A stretch of DNA of 14,030 nucleotides, taken from NCBI GenBank assembly GCA_002396125.1, contig DGWL01000002.1, positions 1 through 14,030 of the forward strand, read 5' to 3'. This document shows, one piece after another, positions 6,894 to 13,319 of the stretch. The translations under genes and the position numbers were made by a program. Positions within the stretch are counted from its first letter, which is position 1. The number at the start of each line of letters is the position of its first letter. The notes under the pieces were generated by a model. It had not been told where the DNA came from and made no database searches. It worked only from the letters and a program-made list of their open reading frames with translations. Origin of the DNA: Porphyromonadaceae bacterium UBA4259 (GTDB lineage Bacteria > Bacteroidota > Bacteroidia > Bacteroidales > Muribaculaceae).

Positions 6894-7811
6894 ATGGGAT
6901 ACGATTCAACAAAACAATATGGCACGATTGTTAAAGAGATGGCATCACAAATAGCGCAAAGCAATAATATATATAATGTGTCAGCAGAGTTATATAATGC
7001 ATATAACGAGGTGCATTATTTGTATATGCGATTATCATTGAAGGAATTGTATGAGAATTATCCTAAAAACCAAAAAGTCCTATCATTTGTCATTGATGAG
7101 TATGTTATAGACGACAAAGTGAGAGAGGTCTTCCTAACAAAACTTTTTCAAAATGATGATTTTGAGATTGAGTTTATAAAGCGTAATATAGATGGAGCCT
7201 ACAGTTTTCTTTGCGCTATCCAGGCCATTCTCCAGGCTATGTCAATAACTGCACACCCAAGTCATTATAAGGAAAGCCAGTTGACCACAGCACTTGAGAA
7301 AGTTATCAAGCCAGCCATCGAGCCATCAATAAAGAACGTTGAGAATTTTAACTTTGCATTCAATAGTCTAGCGGCAAAAGATGCAATGAGAGCCGCCAAA
7401 GAACAAACAGAACAAGAAGAATTACAAAAAACAGATGAACCAAAACACAATAATCAAGAAGAGCTAAAGTCAATTAAGCCAAAATACATAATTGGAAACT
7501 TGCAACTGTTGATGAATGTATACAATTATCTAATCGAAACAGAAGTGCTTGAAAAAGAAGACACATCTCCTCAAGATTTTATAAATGCCATAGAGAATGC
7601 TAACGTCAGTTCTATTCGTCCAAAATTGCAGGACAACTTTAAATGTACTTTGAACCAATTAAAAGAATGTATTAAATCAGAGAAGAGAAAATGGTTAAGA
7701 GAAATATGCTCTTCCATTAACTTAACCCCACAGCAAGCATCAAAAAATGGGACAAATTTAGGAAAATGGTATGAAGATTTACAGAAATTGGTATCAAAAA
7801 AGTCCAAATAA
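6894..7811 (+). CDS. Protein of unknown function, accessory gene next to the tRNA
   Basis: I do not recognise this 305-residue protein. It is soluble, with no signal peptide or membrane segment. The N-terminal part (about 1-130) looks helical, with MASQIAQSNNIYNVSAELYNAYNEVHYLYMRLSL. The centre (about 160-195) is a charged, glutamine- and lysine-rich likely coiled coil or linker. The C-terminal part (about 195-305) is again helical and lysine-rich. Base composition is much more AT-rich than the arg and ssb genes, which points to transfer. It stands alone behind its own promoter, between tRNA-Lys and the replication module, where elements of this kind often carry cargo. A defence or regulatory role is possible, but nothing in the sequence shows it. 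The ATG at 6894 fits the promoter distance. Confidence 0.75.
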   Translation: MGYDSTKQYGTIVKEMASQIAQSNNIYNVSAELYNAYNEVHYLYMRLSLKELYENYPKNQKVLSFVIDEYVIDDKVREVFLTKLFQNDDFEIEFIKRNIDGAYSFLCAIQAILQAMSITAHPSHYKESQLTTALEKVIKPAIEPSIKNVENFNFAFNSLAAKDAMRAAKEQTEQEELQKTDEPKHNNQEELKSIKPKYIIGNLQLLMNVYNYLIETEVLEKEDTSPQDFINAIENANVSSIRPKLQDNFKCTLNQLKECIKSEKRKWLREICSSINLTPQQASKNGTNLGKWYEDLQKLVSKKSK

Positions 7812-7948
7812 TATAATCGTCTTATTCTGCCTTAAATCGCCTTATATATCCATTGTAACGAAATTACACACAACCCACTAAATACCAATTAATTACACGA
7901 AAAAATAATTTGTTATTTTTCCGTCATTATTTCACATTTACCTTATAA

Positions 7949-7976
7949 TTGCCTTATAAGGTAGGCGGTAACTTTG
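7949..7976 (+). promoter_or_regulatory. Promoter of the replication module
   Basis: TTG (7949-7951), 17 bases, then TAACTTTG (7969-7976), the same geometry as the promoter at 6826-6853. It would drive the HTH gene at 8094 with a leader of roughly 110 bases. The -7 box is part of the inverted repeat at 7963-8063. Confidence 0.55.
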
Positions 7977-8063
7977 CAATGTCCGAATGATGAAAGACTG
8001 GCCAATGGTCAAACGGCCGAGAGCTGGAATTTGAAGGACAAAGTTAACGAGGTATGACCGCCT
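7963..8063. repeat. Composite inverted repeat / structured leader upstream of the HTH gene
   Basis: The left arm is AGGCGGT (7963-7969), AACTTTG (7970-7976) and TGTCC (7980-7984). The right arm is GGACA (8036-8040), AAGTT (8041-8045) and ACCGCCT (8057-8063). An inner GGCC...GGCC pair lies at 8000-8018. Since the left arm overlaps the -7 promoter box, most of the fold cannot be in the transcript, which suggests a DNA-level role such as protein binding, recombination or replication control. The right arm creates a second TAACTTTG facing the first on the minus strand (8046-8039). Confidence 0.55.
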
Positions 8064-8093
8064 CAATTAATTATTATTAAATCTAATACACAA

Positions 8094-8411
8094 ATGTCAA
8101 AAGAATTTGTTTCAATTCAGAACCTTTTACTAAGTCCTGAGAACATGGTCCTCCAACTAAAGAAAGAGGATTTGAAAGAGTTTGCTAACCAGATCTTGCT
8201 TGGTGCAAAATCAATCGCAATGCTTGAGGCGGAAGCTGCCGCCACTAGTGACCAACTTTTGACCATCGATGAGGCTGCAAAGCTGCTGTCAGTGTCAAAG
8301 ATGACTCTTTACCGTTGGGACAAGAACGGCTACCTCAAAAAAGTGGAAATCGGTGGCAAGCGTCGCTACCGCAAGAGTGACATAGAACGTCTCGCTGGTT
8401 GTAAAATGTGA
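8094..8411 (+). CDS. Excisionase-like helix-turn-helix DNA-binding protein
   Basis: The 105-residue protein has a helical N-terminal half (about 1-50, with VLQLKKEDLKEFANQILLG) and a MerR/excisionase-type HTH (about 55-100). The HTH reads LLTIDEAAKLLSVSKMTLYRWDKNGYL, then the wing IGGKRRYRKSDIERL. Such proteins commonly regulate or assist excision in Bacteroidales mobile elements. It sits first in the replication module, behind a promoter and the unusual inverted repeat, and its stop codon overlaps a short ATG frame (TGATG). Whether it is an excision factor or a regulator of the rep genes cannot be told here; no integrase is visible in the window. Confidence 0.85.
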   Translation: MSKEFVSIQNLLLSPENMVLQLKKEDLKEFANQILLGAKSIAMLEAEAAATSDQLLTIDEAAKLLSVSKMTLYRWDKNGYLKKVEIGGKRRYRKSDIERLAGCKM

Positions 8412-8443
8412 TGACTATGTCAACAGATAAAACAATATTGACG

Positions 8444-8477
8444 GGAAACTCCGCCTCCACAAAGAAGTGGAGTTTCC
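8444..8477 (+). promoter_or_regulatory. Hairpin between the HTH gene and the initiator gene
   Basis: GGAAACTCC (8444-8452) pairs perfectly with GGAGTTTCC (8469-8477). A competing stem CTCCAC / GTGGAG can form inside the same bases. It lies 31 bases before the initiator start. It could control translation or transcript decay of the rep genes. A 27-codon frame begins at 8411, overlapping the HTH stop, and runs through it. Confidence 0.45.
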
Positions 8478-8507
8478 TATCGATGAATTTCTAAAGAAAT
8501 TGTAACT

Positions 8508-9245
8508 ATGCATAACAATGGGTTTACAAAAGTACCGAACGCTATTATCCGTTCGTCTGTACTTAGCATTGCTGAAAAAGCGGTATGGTGCTACATAGCT
8601 TCCATGCCTGACGGGTATAGGTACTCTGTGCGTTCAGCTTGTATGGTGCTACACATCGGCGATAAAACTTGGCGTCGAGCCATAATCAAACTTGAGAAAT
8701 TAGGTTTGATATCCGTTAGGTATATGCCAGGGATGACGACGGTCTATGAAGCCTCGAAAAATGCTCTTGGATGGAACTTGACCCCTGGTCAAATGACCAA
8801 CGGTTCAAATGATACCTCCAGTCAAATAACCTGCGGCTCAAACGACAGCTCTGGTCAATTAACCGCACCACCCCGAGTCAATGGACAGCAGGTTACACAT
8901 ATTAATAATAAAGAACAATTAAATAACAACGTCGACGACGATACCTGTGCACACATAAGAGAAGAATTTGAACATGAAGTGATGATTGACGGCAATATTG
9001 AGCTCGCATGTATGAGTTGCGGCATAACGAAGGCACAATACAAGGAACTCGCTGCAGCAATTATCGCAGAATGGAAATTTAAGGATCTTCCCGATAGCGA
9101 GTGGACAAAGAACCACTTCATATCTGTGCTTCGATATAAAGTCAACAGTAATAAATCTTTTAATTATGGCAAAGACAATAAAAGAAATAATGCAACAAGC
9201 AATCCGCTTGCAAACGCAACCATCCATACCGCCCACATTGGTTGA
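8508..9245 (+). CDS. Winged-helix replication initiator-like protein with intragenic iterons
   Basis: The 245-residue protein has an N-terminal winged helix (about 10-75: KVPNAIIRSSVLSIAEKAVWCYI, then RRAIIKLEKLGLISVRYM), as in phage and plasmid initiators of the lambda O / RepA kind. A polar linker (about 92-145) contains an 11-residue near-repeat (QMTNGSNDTSS, then QITCGSNDSSG). A small C-terminal domain (about 160-212) has ACMSCGITKAQYKELAAAI and SEWTKNHFISVLRY, a type frequent in Bacteroidales element proteins. The linker DNA carries iteron-like repeats and the following codons are AT-rich, so the gene may hold the element's origin. The DnaC-like gene overlaps its end by 80 bases. By analogy it would bind the origin and recruit the helicase loader. 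The specific role is inferred; a plain regulator is the alternative. Confidence 0.75.
   Translation: MHNNGFTKVPNAIIRSSVLSIAEKAVWCYIASMPDGYRYSVRSACMVLHIGDKTWRRAIIKLEKLGLISVRYMPGMTTVYEASKNALGWNLTPGQMTNGSNDTSSQITCGSNDSSGQLTAPPRVNGQQVTHINNKEQLNNNVDDDTCAHIREEFEHEVMIDGNIELACMSCGITKAQYKELAAAIIAEWKFKDLPDSEWTKNHFISVLRYKVNSNKSFNYGKDNKRNNATSNPLANATIHTAHIG
8787..8930. other. Candidate replication origin: iterons plus AT-rich region inside the initiator gene
   Basis: TCAA recurs at 8789, 8805, 8822, 8838 and 8855, alternately 16 and 17 bases apart, within longer matches such as GGTCAAATGACC and GTTCAAATGATACC. Because the 16-base offset is not a multiple of three, the same DNA word is read in different codon phases, so protein repetition alone does not explain it. 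An AT-rich stretch follows at about 8894-8930. Iterons beside an AT-rich unwinding element, placed in the linker of an initiator gene just before a helicase-loader gene, is the lambda ori plan. Confidence 0.5.
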
Positions 9246-9858
9246 TTTGCCCAAAGAAATGGAATTCTTCCGAGCAGCTTTTTTTAAGGTCGAACCTGGC
9301 TTCAACCCGGATTTAACTGACAAGGACATCTTAAACTCCCTCTTTGCCTGGGTATGGAAGCTCGACAAGTACAACAAACTCAAGTTTGATTACAACAAAG
9401 GCTTTTGCTTTTATGGAGATTTGGGCTTAGGCAAGAGTATGATACTGCAAGCTCTACGCCTATACCGGAATAGTCTGGTTGCTCGGCACGAGAGCAAGAG
9501 GGATGATTTCCGTATGAAAGGAACTTGGCTGAAGTCTGCAAGTGAATTGGCGAATACCTTCTCATCTGATGGCCAGAAAGCACTGATACAGTTCACATCT
9601 GACGAGATAAACCTTATCATCGATGAGTTGGGGAGGGAGCCTCGTCCGGCAAAGTATTACGGAAATGAACTGAATGTCACCCAGTTTATACTTCAGTTGC
9701 GCTATGATCACAGGCGTAATAGCGTCACCCACATAACAACAAACCTGAAGCCCGAAGACATTGCACAATATTATGGTGAATATATCGCAGATCGTTGTTG
9801 GGAGATGTTCAACTTTATCGAGTTCAAGGGGGCTAGTCTCCGATCAAAAGCATTCTAA
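9166..9858 (+). CDS. DnaC/IstB-like AAA+ ATPase, likely helicase loader
   Basis: The 230-residue AAA+ protein has Walker A GDLGLGKS (84-91), Walker B LIIDE (150-154), a sensor-1-like TTN (191-193) and a probable arginine finger in IADRCWEMF (R210). This resembles DnaC, lambda-P-type loaders and IstB. The N-terminal 75 residues lack a recognisable domain and may contact the helicase. The start at 9166 lies 80 bases inside the preceding initiator gene; a Met at codon 9 is an alternative. The tight overlap implies translational coupling and a shared role in starting replication of the element. IstB of an IS21-type transposon is less likely, as no istA-like transposase is present. Confidence 0.85.
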   Translation: MAKTIKEIMQQAIRLQTQPSIPPTLVDLPKEMEFFRAAFFKVEPGFNPDLTDKDILNSLFAWVWKLDKYNKLKFDYNKGFCFYGDLGLGKSMILQALRLYRNSLVARHESKRDDFRMKGTWLKSASELANTFSSDGQKALIQFTSDEINLIIDELGREPRPAKYYGNELNVTQFILQLRYDHRRNSVTHITTNLKPEDIAQYYGEYIADRCWEMFNFIEFKGASLRSKAF

Positions 9859-10339
9859 CCTGTAACCCATTGTCATCGGCACGTTTTTTCATTATTGCAA
9901 GCGGTTTGATGTCTGCTGATAGACAATCAACTTCAGTGTTACCGAGTTCCGTTGTGGCTTCCGTGCGGCAACGGAACTCCTGTTGCATGGAGATATATGA
10001 CGACATCGAAAGTTCCAAACTCAGCGTGATTACACGGGATTTGTTATTTGATGACATCGGTTTTCCGGGTGATGTTTCAGCTCAAGCGAGAAAATCACAA
10101 AGATGTGTGGGGTTTTGAGTCATAATGTTGATTGATGGTGGAGCATGATAGTTGAACAAACGGAATGATACAATTTGAAAATGCGCCAAAAAAGGGGCGT
10201 AAAACCAGTGTACATCGGCATTCTTACGGAACAAAAATCGGCAATCTTTTCCGCTTTTCCGTTTTTGTTCGGTTTCCAAAAAATAACATCTGCTGATAAT
10301 CAGCGGATTAAAGGGTTCAAAAGGGAAAAAATTTTTAAT
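9859..10339. other. Region without a convincing gene; hairpins, possible origin or mobilization region
   Basis: Short open frames exist on both strands (9870-10118 plus; 9833-10057 minus) but overlap each other and neither is convincing. A perfect 11-bp stem, GAGTTCCGTTG (9944-9954) with CAACGGAACTC (9969-9979), has a 14-base loop. Farther right lie a CGCC/GGCG hairpin near 10184-10199, the palindromic GCTGATAATCAGC near 10292-10304, and long A- and T-runs. The arrangement recalls the non-coding stretch before mobilization genes in Bacteroides elements, but no mob gene follows. Confidence 0.4.
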
Positions 10340-10352
10340 TTTTTCCCTTGTC
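10328..10352. repeat. AT-rich perfect hairpin at the left edge of the structured region
   Basis: The stem AAGGGAAAAAAT pairs with ATTTTTTCCCTT around a TTTTA loop, marking a sharp change from AT-rich to GC-rich sequence. It could terminate transcripts from the left or bound the RNA region; it is followed at once by CTCCGAAGGAG, a small GAA-loop hairpin. Confidence 0.55.
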
Positions 10353-10542
10353 TCCTCCGAAGGAGCCCCCGATGCCCTGCGGAGCGACTCCGTGCGACTG
10401 CGTTTTCCGTTATCGGAATATGCAACCGAGGCAAGCCGAGCAAGGCGATTGTGCGGTGGAATCGCTGACGTGCGAAAGCGAACCTTTGACGCAGGAAAAG
10501 GTTTCGATTGAGCGTGTCAGCACCGCTTTCAGCCGTAATCAT

Positions 10543-10948
10543 GTCAAGCCAGCTTGAAGTGATGAAGGCAATAGTAACAAGTGTAGGCGATAGTATTCAT
10601 GTTACAGACAGCCTGGCGACAATGCGCAGCTGCCCCAGCGATGCTGGAGCGCGTGAGCCTGTGCCTCAAGAGAGCAAGGGGGCGACAGCCTGGAGGCTGG
10701 ATGCAATGGCATACTGCACCGACACCCCTGAGCGCAAGCGAAAGCCTGTGGCAAGTCAGCGAGGACGTCAGCAAGCATAGGAGTGAGAGACGGCGGCAAG
10801 TGTGCGAGCGAGTGCCGTGGGGCGTTGCGGACTGACCACCGTCAAGCATCGGGCGTGAGCCGGATGCGAGTCCGCATCGTCCCACATCAGGCACGACCAG
10901 AGCACTTTTGACGACGGAGCGTAATGACGGGCGCGGCGTAGTCCTGCG
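10543..10948 (+). repeat. Putative structured-RNA unit A (weakest copy)
   Basis: It shares with unit B, in order, CAAGC-x-GCTTG (near 10543), GCACT then ACGACGGAG (10911-10919), and AGTCCTGCG (10940-10948). Spacing from the first to the last landmark is about 397 bases. Matches are short, so homology is tentative. Limits are set by the landmarks only. Confidence 0.35.
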
Positions 10949-11104
10949 ACCTGCTGCAGGCGCGGGGTGTCGGTGCGTTCAGGAGTGAAGATGTGTGTAC
11001 AGATGTTGAGCGCAGCCCAACATCACACATCGTAACGACGACCATGCCACTGCGTCGGCCTTCAGGCGAAGCGCGTGCAGCGACCGCCGCAGGCACGGCT
11101 CACG

Positions 11105-11690
11105 AGCGTAGGCATCGCGATTGAGAGTGGTACACTCTCTAAAACTATGCGTGTCACTTGTGGCACACCGCTTTGCCATGGCGACGGCAATAGAGTGGAC
11201 TGCCGCCACTAATCACTAATGGAGACTGCCGACCGCAGAGTGCCAGCGCTCGTGGGTCAAGCGGCGTATGGAGTGTGCGTAGAGTACCGCCACTTCGAGA
11301 CAATGATACACTTGTGTTGTCAAGCTTGGAATGAGTGTATGGCGTAGGAACAGCGAAACGGCGAGTGGCGCGCCCGTGGCGACACCCGACGGCTACGCAG
11401 GAGTCTCGGGTGTCGGTACGGAAAGGCAGCGCCATCTGCGTGAAGCTGGGCCGTCAAGCGCCATGACCTCATTCGTAGCGTTTGTCCCGCGGTGGTAACA
11501 AGGTACGTCATCCATAGCGCAACCCGTAGCGAAACGAAGTGAAGTGCAGGGTTGCGCCATGGCATGCAGCACTCTCCAGGAGCCAGCCTGAGCCACGACG
11601 GAGGTCGGCGGCGCAATGGCAGGTGGTGTCAGTCCTGCGTGTCCATTACCATGAGCTGCGTGCCTTTTGAGGGAAGCGATAGGCGAAGCC
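11105..11690 (+). repeat. Putative structured-RNA unit B
   Basis: Landmarks in order: GCGTAGGCAT (11105), GGCAATAGAGTG, CAAGCTTGG (11321), GAGTGGCG, the CGACACCCGA/TCGGGTGTCG stem (11380-11415), the GCGCAACCC stem (11517-11557) followed by CATGG and GCACTCTCC, AGTCCTGCGTG (11631), and GCTGCGTGC with T-rich sequence after it. All recur in unit C in the same order. Limits are approximate; sequence at 10949-11104 may also belong to this unit. Confidence 0.55.
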
Positions 11691-11999
11691 GTCATCGCAG
11701 AGGGGTGGGTATGTGGGTGATCGGCTCGCACCGGCAGGTTGCGTGCCGTGCTGATTGGTAGCTCGCGCCGATGAAGTCGGTTGCGAGCTGCGATCTATGC
11801 CGACTGCGGCACCGATGCCCGGGCCGAGGGAATGGGTGTTGGTGAGGCATGAGGCTGCCTTCACCCGACGATGTGTCAGCATCGCCGGACAAACAACGAC
11901 GTGAAGTTCACAGAACTGAACACCTCTCTGCCGCTGATGTGGCACGAGTGGACTGCCTGTGCAGCACTAAGAGCATGGCATCGTCAGAGTGAAACGCTC

Positions 12000-12470
12000 G
12001 CGTAGGCATAAGCGTAAGGGAGTGTGCCAGCAGCACCGCCCGCCAGCGGCAATGGAGTGATAACGACAAGCTTGGGAGGCGTAGTGCGGCGTCGGGAGGA
12101 CAAGCGTGCAAGCGTAGCGGACGAGTGGCGATACCCGATGTCGGCGCAGACGACTCGGGTGTCGCCACGGCAAGGGAGCGGAGCCTGCATAAGCGAAGGG
12201 CCTCAGCCCTGGGTCCAGGGCGGCCGATGCCCCACGGGAGCCTCCGTAGCGTGTGCCGATGGCGGAATGAGCGGTGCGACCCAGCCCACGGCGCAACCCG
12301 GAACGCAGTGCAGGGTTGCGGCATGGAATGGGGCGGCACTCTCCCTGTGGGATGCACATCCCTTCGCTGATGCCAGCGACTGCCGATGCCGGCGAGTGCT
12401 GCCGTGGCAGTCCTGCGTGCCACGATTCCCCCTTCAGGGGCAGCGTGCGTTTAAAAGATGGCGGTCTCTA
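12000..12470 (+). repeat. Putative structured-RNA unit C
   Basis: Landmarks matching unit B: GCGTAGGCAT (12000), GGCAATGGAGTG, CAAGCTTGG (12067), GAGTGGCG, the GATACCCGA/TCGGGTGTC stem (12125-12168), the CGCAACCC/GGGTTGCG stem (12292-12320) followed by CATGG and GCACTCTCC, AGTCCTGCGTG (12409), and GCAGCGTGC with T-rich sequence. Offsets from unit B are 746-778 bases for most landmarks; unit B has about 150 extra bases near its start. The unit may begin near 11700, as 11700-12000 is equally structured. Confidence 0.55.
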
Positions 12471-12514
12471 TGGGTAATCTCCAGCTGTCCTTTCTTCTCA
12501 CATCTGTCGGTTGC

Positions 12515-12548
12515 TATCAGTCCTCCCGACTTGACGGGAGGACTGATG
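12515..12548. terminator. Strong hairpin between the structured region and the minus-strand ORF
   Basis: CAGTCCTCCCG (12518-12528) pairs perfectly with CGGGAGGACTG (12535-12545) around ACTTGA, and adjoining bases extend the stem. There is no strong T-run on either side. It may end both the plus-strand RNA and the minus-strand ORF, whose stop is 9 bases away. Confidence 0.45.
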
Positions 12549-12553
12549 AGAAA

Positions 12554-12802
12554 TCACCAGTGCATCACTGTGTCGTAGATCATTTCTGACCTGGCAGGAA
12601 GCTTTGCGTCGAACTTGTCAGCCAGAGTCTGCACTATAAGTTCGAGTGCATCCTTGCAGTTTGTAGTGCAGATTGGAGTATCACCGAGCCATACATTGGA
12701 ACTCCTCAAAAAGTGGGATTCTGGAACTTTTGCAGCGAATAAAAATTGGGATTTTGGAATTTCTTCTGTGGTGTTACACGTCTTTTGTTGCCGTGGAGTC
12801 AC
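12554..12802 (-). CDS. Doubtful small ORF with an internal repeat; possible gene remnant
   Basis: The frame encodes 82 residues that I do not recognise. The C-terminal half looks like real protein (DALELIVQTLADKFDAKLPA, then RSEMIYDTVMHW). The N-terminal half contains an 11-residue near-repeat (PKSQFLF, then PESHFLR) that comes from a 33-base direct repeat in the DNA. The first residues look less natural. It may be the tail of an older gene now truncated by rearrangement. A strong hairpin lies just after the stop. Confidence 0.3.
   Translation of the reverse strand: MTPRQQKTCNTTEEIPKSQFLFAAKVPESHFLRSSNVWLGDTPICTTNCKDALELIVQTLADKFDAKLPARSEMIYDTVMHW
12708..12766. repeat. Direct repeat, two 26-bp copies with 33-bp period
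   Basis: Positions 12708-12733 and 12741-12766 match at 21 of 26 positions; the core is GTGGGATTCTGGAACTTTT against TTGGGATTTTGGAATTTCT. It may be the trace of a small dispersed repeat or of a transposon end. Confidence 0.5.
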
Positions 12803-13319
12803 ACGTAATTTAATGCTATTGCGCTATATATAAAAGTATTACAGGGGCAATACCGTCTTCAACAAATTATTCTTGTTCACTGTGAGTGAACATTTAGATT
12901 TCATTGAACATATAAATGCAAATCATCTGAGACGTGTTTTAGTAGACCGCTGGTAGTTGAATCAGATTAATAAATAATGGTTAAATTCTATGCTATTTAT
13001 GGTAGTTTTATGCTTATCGCTGGCGGAAAGTGCTTTTTTTAATAGATTCCGCCAAGGATAATCATTTTTTTTCATATAAGTTTCGGTCTCCTGCGAACAA
13101 ATAAAGAACTCACGGATCCCGTTATGGTTTTGATAAATTAGATTGCGCCGAGGCAATACTCAAGCGAGCCTGGTACTTCCTCGACTTGCACTGATTTTCC
13201 GTGAGTTTCTATGCTGCATTGTTAGAAACCGCGAGCGAAGCGAGCGGCGGGGTCTCCCTGGGTGAAAAGATCCAAGCGAGCGCACCGTGCTTTGTAGTGC
13301 GGTGCGCTCGCCATCTGCG
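12803..13319. other. Mostly non-coding stretch with palindromes
   Basis: A minus-strand frame of 64 codons (12962-13156) is possible, but nothing supports it beyond being open. Hairpins: TGTTCACT-GTG-AGTGAACA (12874-12892), an operator-like palindrome; TGGCGGAA / TTCCGCCA (13021-13054) with an 18-base loop; GTTTCT / AGAAAC (13205-13229). A GC-rich GCGAGCGAAGCGAGC segment lies near 13232-13246. Confidence 0.4.
13276..13311 (-). terminator. Hairpin terminator after the three minus-strand genes
   Basis: GCGAGCGCACCG (13276-13287) pairs perfectly with CGGTGCGCTCGC (13300-13311), 12 bp with a 12-base loop. On the minus strand it lies 8 bases past the stop at 13320 and is followed by TTGGATCTTTT, so it probably ends this transcript. 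Confidence 0.6.

Larger units (their letters stand above)
10353..12470 (+). ncRNA. Giant highly structured non-coding RNA region, no known class recognised
   Basis: About 2.1 kb of GC-rich sequence (55-72% in lines counted) with no credible protein. All open frames are rich in R, C, H, W and S, lack conserved motifs and overlap on both strands. The sequence is a near-continuous series of stems: GGCGTGAGCC (10852-10861); GATGCG/CGCATC (10863-10878); a 14-bp stem with one bulge (10990-11031); GAGAGTG/CACTCTC (11123-11139); ATACACT/AGTGTAT (11306-11340); CGACACCCGA/TCGGGTGTCG (11380-11415); GCGCAACCC/GGGTTGCGC (11517-11557); AGCTCGC/GCGAGCT (11760-11789); a 14-bp stem at 12125-12168. GNRA-type loops (GAAA, GCAA, GTGA) occur on the plus strand, which suggests that strand is the RNA. 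Size and mobile setting recall GOLLD and ROOL, but identity is not shown. No clear promoter was found. Decayed sequence is the alternative, but so many intact stems argue against it. Confidence 0.55.

Noticed and set aside
9166..9858. Reading the DnaC-like protein as IstB of an IS21 transposon
   Set aside because: No istA-like transposase or terminal repeats are present, and the overlap with an initiator-like gene fits a replication role better.
11494..11506. GGTAACAAGGTA in the structured region resembles the 3' end of 16S rRNA (GTAACAAGGTA)
   Set aside because: The match is about 11 bases; the flanks and stems do not fit 16S, so I take it as chance.
10353..12470. Group II intron or retron as the explanation of the structured region
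   Set aside because: No reverse transcriptase is encoded, and I could not find the conserved domain V hairpin.
10543..12578. Many open frames of 65 to 184 codons on both strands, for example 12024-12578 plus and 11908-12423 minus
   Set aside because: They overlap each other on both strands, are rich in R, C, H, W and S, show no domain, and cross strong stems. They are explained by high GC and few stop codons.
13232..13246. GCGAGCGAAGCGAGC as a possible CRISPR-like repeat
   Set aside because: It is a single local low-complexity palindromic tract with no regularly spaced copies or spacers.
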